Positions 26,157 to 34,198 are shown, counted from the stretch's first letter. The stretch is 51,437 nt of DNA from Pseudarthrobacter sp. AL07 (GCF_029960665.1 NZ_JASBRB010000024.1:1-51437), one strand, 5' to 3'. Numbers and translations are program-made. The notes: generated by a model not told the origin, from the letters alone.

Positions 26157-26218
26157 CGGTGGTTGAGCCTGTCGAAACCGACGAAACCCGGCCGCCGGTG
26201 GTTGAGCTTGTCGAAACC
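26157..26218. repeat. Two direct REP-like units
   Basis: GGTGGTTGAGCCTGTCGAAA (CC follows, ending 26179) and GGTGGTTGAGCTTGTCGAAA (CC follows, ending 26218) occur 38-39 nt apart in the same orientation. They lie between the monooxygenase relic and the dehydrogenase scrap. Confidence 0.62.
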
Positions 26219-26238
26219 CATTCAATTGAGGAGAAATC

Positions 26239-26325
26239 ATGAAAGCAGCACGTTTTCACGGCAGGAAAGACATCCGGATCGAGGATGTGCCGGAGCCGGA
26301 GCCGGAGCTCCGCGCCGGGACCGTT
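26239..26325 (+). pseudogene. N-terminal scrap of a zinc alcohol/butanediol dehydrogenase
   Basis: A good ribosome binding site (GAGGAGAAATC) precedes ATG and 29 codons: MKAARFHGRKDIRIEDVPEP, then EPELRAGTV. This is the start of 2,3-butanediol-dehydrogenase-like zinc dehydrogenases. The frame then breaks and the sequence becomes a NERD-domain gene missing its own start. The initiation signals survive, so a short peptide may still be made. Confidence 0.62.
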
Positions 26326-26984
26326 ATGACGAGTCATTGTCCCCTGACTCCGGAGTAGCCGGGTCGTCCGCCCGCCGGGAATATGAGCGCCGGAGGGCGA
26401 AGGACGAGGAGAAGCTCCGCGAGAAGTGGGGTCGCTTCGGTGGCCTTGCAGTCGCCCTCTCTGAGGAGCGACAAAACACAAAATCCTGGGATCAGGGCGC
26501 GATCGGTGAGGAACGCCTCGGCGCCCGGCTCAATGCCGTGGCTGGCTCCGGACTGGCTGTCCTCCACGACCGTCGCATCCCGGGCTCGAAGGCCAACATC
26601 GACCACATCGCCATCACTCACGGTGGAATCTGGGTTATTGATGCGAAGCGGTACAAAGGACGGCCTGAGCTGAAAATCGAGGGTGGCATCCTTCGCCCAC
26701 GCGTCGAGAAGCTTCTCATTGGCCGGCGTGACTGCACGAAACTGGTCGACGGGGTGATCAAACAGGTCGACCTCGTGCGCGACCTTGTCGGGCATGTTCC
26801 GGTCACCGGGGCGCTATGCTTCGTCGAAGCAGACTGGCCCCTGATCGGGGGCGCGTTCTCGACTCGTGGCGTTCACGTTCTCCGCCCGAAGCGGTTAGCC
26901 AGATTGCTGACGGAGCAACCAGCCGGCGACGTTGATGTGGCACGGATGCGTGAGTCGGTAGCGTCGCGGTTCAGGCCTGCGTGA
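26326..26984 (+). pseudogene. NERD-domain protein, 5'-truncated
   Basis: Continuous coding from RYDESLSPDSG to SRFRPA contains a NERD nuclease-related domain: IGEERLGARLNAVAGSGLAV, then LHDRRIPGSKANIDHIAITH, IWVIDAKRYKGRPELKIEGG and KLVDGVIKQVDLVRDLVG. The D-H and DAK-Y residues of the restriction-like fold are present. Homologues carry an N-terminal cysteine-rich or charged region, which is replaced here by the dehydrogenase scrap in another frame. The only in-frame start near the junction is TTG at 26337. The domain itself looks intact, so a shortened active protein cannot be excluded. Confidence 0.66.
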
Positions 26985-27092
26985 CGTCCATCGGGGATGT
27001 TCGAGGCCGTTCCGAAGGGGGTTGAGTTCCTTCCGTCCTTCGGTGGTGCGGATCGGCAAGGTCCCGTAAGCAGTCCGTGCGAGAATGACGCC

Positions 27093-27572
27093 ATGACCCA
27101 CGAGCAGCACGCATCCGCCGCGCCGGAACTGGACCGCACCACCCATCCGGCCTTCGAAGCCGCCTATCAGGCCGCCCGGAAGAGCCTGGCTGAGGGCGGC
27201 ATCCCCATCGGAGCGGCGCTCGCCCGGGACGGAGTGGTCATTGCCAGCGGGCACAACGAACGGGTCCAGAATGCCGATCCGGTTGCCCACGGCGAAATGT
27301 CGGCGCTCCGCGCCGCGGGCCGGCAGAAGAGTTACCGGGACACCACGCTCTACACCACCCTTGCCCCGTGTGCCATGTGCGCCGGAACCATCGTCCAGTT
27401 CAAAATTCCCCGGGTGGTGGTGGGGGAGGCAACGACGTTCGACGGCGAGCTGGAGCTCCTGCGGGCACGCGGGGTTGAGGTGGTGGTCCTGGATGATCAG
27501 CGTTCCGTTGACATGATGCGCACATTCCAGGCCGACAACCCGGAGCTCTGGGCGGAGGACATCGCCGAGTAG
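27093..27572 (+). CDS. Nucleoside/cytosine deaminase-family protein (copy 1)
   Basis: A 159-residue zinc deaminase. The catalytic motif HGEMSALRAAG (H-x-E, about residue 67-77) and the zinc ligands PCAMCAG (about residue 92-98) are intact. The GGIPIGAALARDGVVIASGH strand-helix matches the CDA/TadA fold. The C-terminus is rich in acidic residues (LWAEDIAE), and small size fits free-base or nucleoside deamination rather than tRNA editing. The start was chosen at MTHEQH following TGCGAGAATGACGCC, a leader shared with the second copy at 47493. The substrate (cytosine, guanine or similar) is not decided by sequence. It is convergent with a TetR gene. Confidence 0.9.
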   Translation: MTHEQHASAAPELDRTTHPAFEAAYQAARKSLAEGGIPIGAALARDGVVIASGHNERVQNADPVAHGEMSALRAAGRQKSYRDTTLYTTLAPCAMCAGTIVQFKIPRVVVGEATTFDGELELLRARGVEVVVLDDQRSVDMMRTFQADNPELWAEDIAE

Positions 27573-27644
27573 GGCCGGTCGGTCACAGCTGATTCTCGCA
27601 CCCTCCACAGGCTTGGAGTGCTACTGGGCGACGGATCGGGCGCT

Positions 27645-28268
27645 TCAGAAGTGCTGTGCGTGCGGGCGCGCCGTCGCTACTACCAGGTCGGTCATGGCCT
27701 GGACGGCGTCCCGATTGGAAAGCCCGTTATCGTGACAGAGGGACCGCCACGTCCAGAATGAAACGGAGTGGGCGACGACGGCGCGCAGCCGGCTCCTCCT
27801 GCCGGGCGACGGAAAGGGATCAACAAGCGTGTCCCGGAAATGCGTATCGCGCGCTTTGAGTTCGCTGCGGTGCCTGTCCGGAATTGCCTGCCAGTCACCG
27901 TAGATGCGCGTGAGCATCTGCTCACCGTCGCGATAGAACCGGTAGAGATCCGTCAGTCCGGCCTGCAGGCGTTCCGCGGGGTCAGCGAGCTCTGACCAAG
28001 CAGCCGGGTCAGGCAGCTGCTGCTGTGAGAGCCAATGCGAGGAACACGCAGAGAACAGCGCCTCGTCGTCGGCAAAATGCCGGTAGACGGTCAGGCGCGT
28101 CACCCCCGCCTGCTCGGCGACGCCGGCAATGGTGGTCCGGGCAGGGCCTACTGAGCCGTGCAGGGCCACCGCTGCGTCGACGATGCGCTGGCGCGTCGTC
28201 TCTACCTGCTCGGCGCGCCTATTCATCTGATAACGACGAGTTTTGGTTGAATGCTCCTGTTCACTCAA
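27645..28268 (-). CDS. TetR-family repressor (cupin/transport operon)
   Basis: A 207-residue regulator. The helix-turn-helix is TTRQRIVDAAVALHGSVGPA, then TTIAGVAEQAGVTRLTVYRH. The remaining helical ligand domain lacks family-specific clues. An internal ATG (MNRRAEQ) is an alternative start. It is divergent from the cupin gene, and the intergenic region holds a consensus promoter with a palindrome TATACA-N4-TGTATA at the expected transcription start. That arrangement predicts repression of the cupin-Ni/Co transporter operon and of itself. Confidence 0.86.
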   Translation of the reverse strand: MSEQEHSTKTRRYQMNRRAEQVETTRQRIVDAAVALHGSVGPARTTIAGVAEQAGVTRLTVYRHFADDEALFSACSSHWLSQQQLPDPAAWSELADPAERLQAGLTDLYRFYRDGEQMLTRIYGDWQAIPDRHRSELKARDTHFRDTLVDPFPSPGRRSRLRAVVAHSVSFWTWRSLCHDNGLSNRDAVQAMTDLVVATARPHAQHF

Positions 28269-28272
28269 AGTG

Positions 28273-28320
28273 TTGACACCGGTCCCTCTGCGCGGATAAT
28301 TGGCTATACACCATTGTATA
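28273..28320 (+). promoter_or_regulatory. Cupin operon promoter with overlapping TetR operator
   Basis: TTGACA (28273-28278) and GATAAT (28295-28300) are separated by 16 bp. The palindrome TATACA, CCAT, TGTATA (28305-28320) covers the predicted start point. The ribosome binding site AGGAAAGG lies at 28329-28336, before the cupin ATG. Confidence 0.66.
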
Positions 28321-28344
28321 TTGAATTAGGAAAGGTGGCCCGTC

Positions 28345-28860
28345 ATGGGCGCTGAGAAGGCTCCGCGGCTTACGGTCGTGCAGCCAGGGGAAGGACGCCA
28401 GGGCAGCCTCGGGAGTATCGGAGTTGTCTTCAAACTGTTTGGTGAACACACCAACGAGCAGCTCTCGATCGTGGAGCACCCGTTCCCGGTCGGTGCCTTG
28501 GTCCCGCCGCATACGCATACCCGTGAGGACGAGTACTCGATCGTCATCGAAGGCGAGATCGGATTCCGCTCCGGTGAACGCGAGGCGGTGCTCGGCGCCG
28601 GGGGTTACATCACCAAGCCACGCGGCGAGCTGCACACCATGTGGAACGCCGGCAAAGTCCCGGCGAGGATGATCGAAGTGATCAGTCCCGCCGGGTTCGA
28701 ACATTTCTTCTGGGGGCTGGCCGATCACCTCGAACCCGGGGGACCGCCGGATCCGGAGGTCCTCGGCAAACTGGCCGCCGAATACGGTCTTCAGTTCGGC
28801 GAGGCGCCCTGGCTGCCGGACATCATCGCCCGGTACGGCCTGACTCCTCCGATGGGCTGA
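28345..28860 (+). CDS. Cupin-domain protein (quercetinase-like metal site)
   Basis: A 171-residue single cupin. Motif 1 is GALVPPHTHTREDEYSIVIEGE with the His-His-Glu metal ligands; motif 2 is GGYITKPRGELHTMWNAG with the fourth histidine. The sequence resembles small quercetin 2,3-dioxygenase-like or related bicupin-half proteins. The C-terminal tail (WGLADHLEPGGPPDPEVLGK...YGLTPPMG) is typical of this actinobacterial type. The next gene, 11 nt downstream, is a Ni/Co transporter, and both are under a TetR operator. A nickel- or cobalt-dependent oxygenase is a reasonable inference, but the metal is not readable from the motif. Confidence 0.85.
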   Translation: MGAEKAPRLTVVQPGEGRQGSLGSIGVVFKLFGEHTNEQLSIVEHPFPVGALVPPHTHTREDEYSIVIEGEIGFRSGEREAVLGAGGYITKPRGELHTMWNAGKVPARMIEVISPAGFEHFFWGLADHLEPGGPPDPEVLGKLAAEYGLQFGEAPWLPDIIARYGLTPPMG

Positions 28861-28871
28861 CGGGAAAGGCC

Positions 28872-30056
28872 ATGGCCGTTCAGCCCCACCTTGAGCAGAA
28901 AAGGCCCTGGTCCGGGCTCGCCGCAGTAGCCGCGCGGAAGCCGATGGCACCGCTGGCCCGCATGGCCGCCGTCGTACTCCTGCTGCACGCCCTGGGCTGG
29001 GGAGCGCTGCTGATAAGTCTCGCCCCGCATAACCTTCCCGCCGGTTCAGGCCAGGTCTTCGGCATGGGGATCGGTATGGGGGCCTATCTGCTCGGCATGC
29101 GCCACGCGTTCGACGTGGACCACATCGCCGCCATCGACTGCACCACCCGCAAACTCATGGCCGAAGGCCTGCGGCCCGTCTCTGTTGGCTTCTGGTTCGC
29201 TTTGGGCCACTCCAGCATCGTCTTTGGCCTCTGCCTGCTGCTGGCTGCGGGAGCCCGTGCCCTGGGAAACGAGCTCGGTGACGACGCCCCGTGGTGGCGC
29301 GACGTTTTGGGATCTGTGGGCACCACCATGTCCGGGCTGTTTCTCTATGTCCTGGCGTTCCTCAACCTGGCCCTGCTGATCCGTGTCATCCCGGACTTCC
29401 GGCGGCTGCGGTCAGGCTATCCGGCAGACCAGGATCGCGGCTTCACCTCGGGCCCGATGGGGCGCCTCCTGCGCCCGGTTATGCGGAGCATCACCCGGCC
29501 ATGGCAGATGTACCCGGTGGGGCTGCTCTTTGGTTTGGGATTGGATACCGCTGCGGAGGTCGCGCTGCTGGTGGTTGCCGGGGGAGCCGCAGCCACGGAA
29601 CTTCCCTGGTACGCGGTCCTTGCCCTGCCGGTCCTTTTCGCCGCGGGCATGAGCCTGCTGGACAGCCTGGACGGATGGTTCATGAACGTCGCCTACGGCT
29701 GGGCTTTTTCGAAACCAGGGCGGAGGCTGCTGTACAACATTGCCCTGACCGGGCTGTCCGCCACTGTGGCCCTGAGTGTGGGGACAGTGGAACTCATGTC
29801 GGTGATCACGGCGAAGACGGGCATCGTTCCCGGGGCGTTTGCGGCGATCGGCAGGGTCGATCTGACGGGCATGGGGTTTGCCGTTGTCGGTCTGTTTGTT
29901 CTTATCTGGGGAACCCGGCACATCAACGCAGCAGGGGCTCGCGTGATCGCCGTCGTCCTTCCCGTCGCTGCCTGCGTCAGCCGTCCGGCAGGAGGTTGGC
30001 CGCCAGCGTCCGGGCAACGAGACGGCCGAACCGCTCGGCCGTCCAACCACGCTTGA
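28872..30056 (+). CDS. HoxN/NixA-family nickel/cobalt transporter with altered C-terminus
   Basis: About 394 residues with eight or so membrane helices. The family signatures are present: RHAFDVDHIAAID in helix 2 (about residue 77), SVGFWFALGHSSIVFGL, LLFGLGLDTAAEVALLV and GMSLLDSLDGWFMNVAYGWA. These residues carry Ni2+/Co2+ selectivity. The start ATG follows GGGAAAGGCC. The last helix (FAVVGLFVLIW) runs into GTRHINAAGARVIAV rather than the usual short tail. That switch begins exactly at a 23-bp sequence repeated at 34155, so the tail was probably replaced by recombination. The 3' end overlaps the convergent TetR gene by 80 bp. Confidence 0.87.
   Translation: MAVQPHLEQKRPWSGLAAVAARKPMAPLARMAAVVLLLHALGWGALLISLAPHNLPAGSGQVFGMGIGMGAYLLGMRHAFDVDHIAAIDCTTRKLMAEGLRPVSVGFWFALGHSSIVFGLCLLLAAGARALGNELGDDAPWWRDVLGSVGTTMSGLFLYVLAFLNLALLIRVIPDFRRLRSGYPADQDRGFTSGPMGRLLRPVMRSITRPWQMYPVGLLFGLGLDTAAEVALLVVAGGAAATELPWYAVLALPVLFAAGMSLLDSLDGWFMNVAYGWAFSKPGRRLLYNIALTGLSATVALSVGTVELMSVITAKTGIVPGAFAAIGRVDLTGMGFAVVGLFVLIWGTRHINAAGARVIAVVLPVAACVSRPAGGWPPASGQRDGRTARPSNHA
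29912..29934. repeat. 23-bp exact repeat (with 34155-34177)
   Basis: Begins AACCCGGCACATCAACG and ends CAGCAG. It is identical to 34155-34177. It lies at the point where the nickel transporter leaves its family consensus. Confidence 0.5.
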
Positions 30057-30639
30057 GGACCAGGGTCTCGTAGAGCTCAGCCGAGGTGCCCATAAAAAAG
30101 ACATCGGCCACTTCCTCCACGGTCAGTCCCGGCTTCAGGAACCCCCGCCCCAGCACCTGGTGGGCGTTGTGCAGCATTCGCTGGTACCGCTCCTCGTCCA
30201 CGTCACGCAGGAGCGCGGCCATGTCCCGGTCCCCGCTCGCTGCGGCGTCCCTGATGAGGAGATAGACGGGGGAGCCTAGGGGGCTGATTTCCGTAATGAA
30301 CCGGCCGAACTGCGCCATGAGCTCCCGGGGGTCGGAGACCGAAGCCTGGGCCCGGTCCGACCGCTCTTCCGCAGGCGGGCCCCCGGTTCCAAGCAGGCTC
30401 CGCTCATAGATCGCCCTGACGAGCCCCGGTTTCCCGCCGAACCCCTTGTACACGGACTCCTTGGAAACGCCGGCGGCGTGGGCGATAGCGGCGACGGTGG
30501 TCCGGCCGTATCCGTTGGCCAGGAACAACTCGCGCGAGTGGGCGAGCACCCTGTTCTTCGACTCCTCGGCCGCTTCCTGCCGGCGGCGCGCATCGTAGCT
30601 GCGCGGACCGGCCGGCGCACCGTTGACCGCGGGTCCCAT
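29977..30639 (-). CDS. TetR-family repressor (SnoaL-NmrA operon)
   Basis: A 220-residue regulator. The helix-turn-helix is NRVLAHSRELFLANGYGRTT, then VAAIAHAAGVSKESVYKGFG. The C-terminal domain resembles TetR_C proteins that respond to small hydrophobic ligands (YLLIRDAAASGDRDMAALLR, YQRMLHNAHQVLGRGFLKPG). The start is an ATG with AAGGAG upstream. Divergently placed genes (30737, 31183) are separated by a perfect 24-bp palindrome that should be its operator. Confidence 0.86.
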   Translation of the reverse strand: MGPAVNGAPAGPRSYDARRRQEAAEESKNRVLAHSRELFLANGYGRTTVAAIAHAAGVSKESVYKGFGGKPGLVRAIYERSLLGTGGPPAEERSDRAQASVSDPRELMAQFGRFITEISPLGSPVYLLIRDAAASGDRDMAALLRDVDEERYQRMLHNAHQVLGRGFLKPGLTVEEVADVFFMGTSAELYETLVLKRGWTAERFGRLVARTLAANLLPDG

Positions 30640-30662
30640 CGGGCGTAAACTCCTTCTATCAG

Positions 30663-30686
30663 TTGGATACAGCTTACTGTATCCAA
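30663..30686. promoter_or_regulatory. TetR operator, perfect palindrome
   Basis: TTGGATACAG, spacer CTTA, CTGTATCCAA: ten-base perfect arms between divergent tetR and SnoaL-like genes. Two ends of the symmetry (GGATAC/GTATCC) match common TetR operators. It lies 24 nt upstream of tetR and 50 nt upstream of the SnoaL-like start. Confidence 0.72.
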
Positions 30687-30736
30687 ATTTTGCCGACCAG
30701 CCTCTCCGCCCCGCCGACGGAACCAAGGAGCAGATC

Positions 30737-31186
30737 ATGGACGCTTCAGGAATCGAGCGCGTCCCCGAAGGCCCGGTCCGGCGCATGCTGGACGCAGCCA
30801 ACCGCCACGACCTCGAGGCCATGGTGGCCGAATTCGCCAAGGACTACCGGAACGCTACCCCCGTCCACCCGGCCCGCAGTTTCACTGGATCCGCCCAGGT
30901 CCGGAAGAACTGGACGGCGCTTTTTGCCGGTATGCCGGACCTCACCCTCACCGTCCATGACGTAGCCACCAGGCCGGGCGGCAAAGTCTGGCTGGAATGG
31001 AGCAACTGCGGCACCCGGCCGGACGGATCCGTGCAGCGCGCCGCCGGCGTCTCCATCCTCACCGTCCGCGATGACAAGATCGCCGCGGCCCAGTTCTACC
31101 TTGAACCCGTGGACGACGGCCCCGGCGACGTGAACGAAGCCATCAGCAGTGCAGTCGGCGGAGCAACCGGAGGTGACCGGCCATGA
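30737..31186 (+). CDS. SnoaL-like/NTF2-family protein
   Basis: A 149-residue protein of the SnoaL-like polyketide-cyclase/NTF2 fold: MLDAANRHDLEAMVAEFAKD (first helix and strand), NATPVHPARSFTGSAQVRKN, and WTALFAGMPDLTLTVHDVAT. The C-terminal strands are VWLEWSNCGTRPDGS and VSILTVRDDKIAAAQFYLEP. Fold members act as cyclases, isomerases or binding proteins for small molecules. A good AAGGAG site precedes the ATG. The stop overlaps the next gene as ATGA, so the two proteins are made together under the TetR operator. Function beyond the fold is not evident. Confidence 0.82.
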   Translation: MDASGIERVPEGPVRRMLDAANRHDLEAMVAEFAKDYRNATPVHPARSFTGSAQVRKNWTALFAGMPDLTLTVHDVATRPGGKVWLEWSNCGTRPDGSVQRAAGVSILTVRDDKIAAAQFYLEPVDDGPGDVNEAISSAVGGATGGDRP

Positions 31187-32052
31187 TCCTGGTCGTCGGC
31201 GGCACAGGCCGCCTTGGCCGCGCTGTGGTTCCCCTGCTGGTGCAGGCCGGCCACAAGGTCCGCATCATGGCCCGCGGCAATTCCCAGCCTTTCGCCATGA
31301 CGGTGAGTGACGGCGTCGAACTTTTCCACGGCGACCTCGCCTCCGAAACGGACTGCAGGGAAGCGGTGACGGGCTGCGGTGAGGTGGTCTTCGCGGCCTC
31401 CGGGTTCGGCCTCAAGGACTCCGATCCGCGGGGGGTTGACCGCGACGGCGCCATCAGCCTGGTTCGCGCGGCGGCGGTAGCCGGGGTGCGGCATGTGGTG
31501 ATGATGTCCATGCACGGCGCCGCCCTGGACGGGCCCATCGATTTCCTGCGTTGCAAGGCTGCGGCCGAGGATGCAGTCCGCTCGTCCGGCATGGACTGGA
31601 CGGTCATCCGGATCGGATCGCTCCTGGAACAGCGGCTTGAGACCATGACGGCCCTGCTTGAATCGAAGGGCAAGGTGCCCCTGTTCGGCTCCGGATCCGC
31701 CCCGGTGACCTACACCTCGGTCCAGGATGCGGCCGCCGTCGTGGTCCGCGCCCTGCTGGACCCGGCGCTGCGGAACCGCGTCATCGAATGGGGCTCGCAG
31801 ACGCTTACCGGCAACCAGCTCGCGGAAGCTTTGCTCGCCCAGGCCGGCCGCGGTTCGGTTCAGCGGATCCCAGCCGCCGCCTTCCGGGTGCTGTCCGTGG
31901 CTGCCAGGCCGTTTTCGCCGTTCCTGGCCAGGGTTGCAGGGGCCGGCGCCTGGGAGGAATCCGGGGCAGCCTCTTTCGCCTTCGGTCCGCAGCGGGCGGA
32001 GTTTCCCGATATCCCGGTCACGGGGCTCCAGCTCGGGAAACCGGCCGGCTAG
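31183..32052 (+). CDS. NmrA-like NAD(P)-binding atypical SDR
   Basis: A 289-residue protein. The N-terminal nucleotide-binding loop is ILVVGGTGRLGRAVVPLL (GGTGxLG). The adjacent strand reads VRIMARG. The region RHVVMMSMHGAALDGPIDFL, CKAAAEDAVRSSGMDWTVIR matches NmrA/YwnB-type proteins in which the tyrosine of classical SDRs is missing. Such proteins bind NAD(P) and act as oxidoreductases or redox sensors. It is coupled to the SnoaL-like gene by ATGA. Both are likely induced when the TetR repressor binds its ligand. The ~120 nt before the AAA ATPase contain a degenerate repeat. Confidence 0.85.
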   Translation: MILVVGGTGRLGRAVVPLLVQAGHKVRIMARGNSQPFAMTVSDGVELFHGDLASETDCREAVTGCGEVVFAASGFGLKDSDPRGVDRDGAISLVRAAAVAGVRHVVMMSMHGAALDGPIDFLRCKAAAEDAVRSSGMDWTVIRIGSLLEQRLETMTALLESKGKVPLFGSGSAPVTYTSVQDAAAVVVRALLDPALRNRVIEWGSQTLTGNQLAEALLAQAGRGSVQRIPAAAFRVLSVAARPFSPFLARVAGAGAWEESGAASFAFGPQRAEFPDIPVTGLQLGKPAG

Positions 32053-32105
32053 CCGGGGCTGTCGGCATAGCCGTTGCGGGCGGGCATTGTGTTCAGGAGG
32101 AGTCC
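32050..32105. repeat. Degenerate repeat related to 34178-34240
   Basis: Shares AGCCGGG, CGGCATAGCCGTT, GCGG and AGGAGTCCT in the same order with 34178-34240. Translated pieces also match (AGAVGIAV against AGTSGIAV), suggesting both derive from one lost coding sequence. Confidence 0.38.
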
Positions 32106-32171
32106 TCACTTCCCCCTGGACTGGTGATGCCAACCCCTCCGCGGTCGGGAATCGAGGACTACAGTGGATGC

Positions 32172-33209
32172 ATGGCTCCCGGCCGCAAACCGCTCGACGA
32201 GCTGCGCGAGACCATCGGCCATCTGGCCGATCAGCTCAAGCTGCCCGGCGGTTCGGAGCGCGTTGACGACCTGGTCGGCGATCTCATCGGTGCGAGGCCC
32301 GGGCCGGCCCGGCCATTGTCCGAGGTGCAGGCCGAGCTCGACGCGCTGGTCGGGCTGGAGACCGTGAAGGAACAGGTACGGGCCCTCGTCGCACTGCTCC
32401 AGGTCCAGGCCCGCCGTAAGGCGCACGGCCTGCCGGAGGTGGCCACATCACAGCATCTGGTGTTCCTCGGAAACCCGGGGACGGGCAAGACCACCGTGGC
32501 GCGGCTCCTGGCCGAGATGTACCGCGCTGTCGGTCTGCTGCAGAAAGGCCACTTGGTCGAGGTGGACCGTTCGGGCCTGGTGGGGCAGTACGTCGGCGCG
32601 ACCGCCATCAAGACGGACCGGGTGATCCGGCGTGCGTTGGACGGCGTCCTGTTCATCGATGAGGCCTACGCGCTGGCACCGGAGGACGGCCGGATGGACT
32701 TCGGCCCCGAGGCGATCGAGGTCCTGCTCAAGCGGATGGAGGACCACCGCCACCGCCTGGTAGTAATTGTGGCCGGGTACCCGCGGCTGATGGAGTCCTT
32801 CTTGCTCTCGAACCCCGGGCTGCGCTCCCGGTTCGCCCGCGAAATCACGTTCCCCGACTACTCAGTGGACGCACTCCAGACGATCTTCCACCAGATGCTG
32901 GCCCAGCACGAGTACACGCTGGAGCCGGGCGCGGACCAGATGCTGCGCCGCATCTTCACCGGGCTCCACGCGGGCGAGGACTCCGGCAACGCACGGTTCG
33001 CCCGCACGTTGTTCGAGCAGGCGCTCAACCGCCAGGCGCTGCGACTCTCGCTCGACGAGGAACGAAGTCTCGACGCGCTCGATCGTGAGGCCGTCATGAC
33101 GCTCACCGCGGACGACATCGTCGGGGCCGCGCTGGCCTTGGGCGAGGAGCCGGAACCAGAACCGACTCCGGAACCGGAGCGGCCCCGCTGGTGGCGCTGG
33201 CTGGTGTGA
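32172..33209 (+). CDS. CbbX/SpoVK-like AAA+ ATPase
   Basis: About 345 residues. A helical N-terminus (DELRETIGHLADQLK) precedes the linker LDALVGLETVKEQVRALVAL. The AAA core has Walker A FLGNPGTGKTTVARLLAEMY (about residue 97-116), Walker B GVLFIDEAYALAPE (about 157) and the arginine finger/sensor region LSNPGLRSRFAREITFPDYS. The C-terminus is Pro/Glu-rich and ends in PRWWRWLV. CbbX-type ATPases remodel protein complexes such as Rubisco; relatives without Rubisco act in sporulation, secretion or defence. The start is uncertain: ATG 32172 was chosen, and ATG 32127 is possible. No partner gene is evident. Confidence 0.84.
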   Translation: MAPGRKPLDELRETIGHLADQLKLPGGSERVDDLVGDLIGARPGPARPLSEVQAELDALVGLETVKEQVRALVALLQVQARRKAHGLPEVATSQHLVFLGNPGTGKTTVARLLAEMYRAVGLLQKGHLVEVDRSGLVGQYVGATAIKTDRVIRRALDGVLFIDEAYALAPEDGRMDFGPEAIEVLLKRMEDHRHRLVVIVAGYPRLMESFLLSNPGLRSRFAREITFPDYSVDALQTIFHQMLAQHEYTLEPGADQMLRRIFTGLHAGEDSGNARFARTLFEQALNRQALRLSLDEERSLDALDREAVMTLTADDIVGAALALGEEPEPEPTPEPERPRWWRWLV

Positions 33210-33301
33210 CCGGGTCTGCGGCGGCCGTATGCGGATGGTAAGGATAGTTGGTCCCGGCCTGACCCTTTCGACGGTGTGGAGCGGCGTTGTAGTGTCATGG
33301 C

Positions 33302-34198
33302 GTGATCGTCCCCGATATTTCCCAGAACGCCGTGGCGGTCGCGGATCACTACGACGAGCTCGATCCCATTTATCGCCGGGTGTGGGGTGAGCATGTCCAT
33401 CACGGGCTATGGGCAACGGGCCGCGAAACACCCGGCGAGGCCGTCGAGGCGCTGGTGGACACAGTCGGCGACAGGCTGGGCCTTGTGCCCGGCGAGGCGT
33501 GCGTCGACATTGGTTGCGGCTACGGCTCCACGGCAAGACGGCTCGCGGTGACGCGCGGGGTCCGCGTCACCGGTTTCACGCTGTCCGCCGAGCAGGCCCT
33601 CTACGCCGCCGCGCATCCCGTACCGGACGTGGACATCCAGGTGCGCGACTGGCTCGCCAACGGGATGGCCGATGCCTCGGTTGATGTGGCATGGGCGATC
33701 GAGTCGAGCGAGCACATGGTCGATAAGCCCAGGTTCTTCGCCGAGGCGCACCGCGTGCTGGCACCTGGTGGCCGCTTCGTCATCTGTGCGTGGCTCGCCG
33801 AGACCGGTGCCAGCGGATGGAAGGTTCGCCACCTGCTCGAGCCGATCTGCCGCGAAGGGCGCCTGCCCTCGATGGGCACGCGCGAGGAGTATGAGGCGAT
33901 GGCACTGGCGGCTGGCTTTGCGATCACCGGCTATGAGGATGTGAGCCGCCGCGTCGCCCGCACGTGGCCGATCTGCGCCCGACGACTTGTGAGGGTTTTG
34001 CTCGTCGATCGCGAGACCCGTCGCCTCGCCCTTGGCGGTCGCAATCGCATCTTCGCTCTGAGCATCCCGCGCCTGATCCTGGCCTACCGCACCGGTGCGA
34101 TGCGCTATGGGATATTCACGCTGTCGAAGGCTGGGGACAGCGGGGCGCCACACAAACCCGGCACATCAACGCAGCAGAAGCCGGGACTTCCGGCATAG
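33302..34198 (+). CDS. Class I SAM-dependent small-molecule methyltransferase (tocopherol/sterol-type)
   Basis: A 298-residue protein starting at GTG. It resembles gamma-tocopherol/sterol C-methyltransferases: VADHYDELDPIYRRVWGEHV near the N-terminus, SAM motif I CVDIGCGYGSTARRLA, VTGFTLSAEQ, AWAIESSEHMVDKPRFFAEA (motif IV region) and VLAPGGRFVICAWL. The C-terminal helices (NRIFALSIPRLILAYRTGAM, RYGIFTLSKAG) are duplicated as a fragment at 43690-43855. The final tail (PHKPGTSTQQKPGLPA) coincides with the 23-bp repeat shared with the nickel transporter and may be recombinant. The substrate is unknown. The 92-nt upstream gap should hold the promoter. Confidence 0.85.
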   Translation: MIVPDISQNAVAVADHYDELDPIYRRVWGEHVHHGLWATGRETPGEAVEALVDTVGDRLGLVPGEACVDIGCGYGSTARRLAVTRGVRVTGFTLSAEQALYAAAHPVPDVDIQVRDWLANGMADASVDVAWAIESSEHMVDKPRFFAEAHRVLAPGGRFVICAWLAETGASGWKVRHLLEPICREGRLPSMGTREEYEAMALAAGFAITGYEDVSRRVARTWPICARRLVRVLLVDRETRRLALGGRNRIFALSIPRLILAYRTGAMRYGIFTLSKAGDSGAPHKPGTSTQQKPGLPA

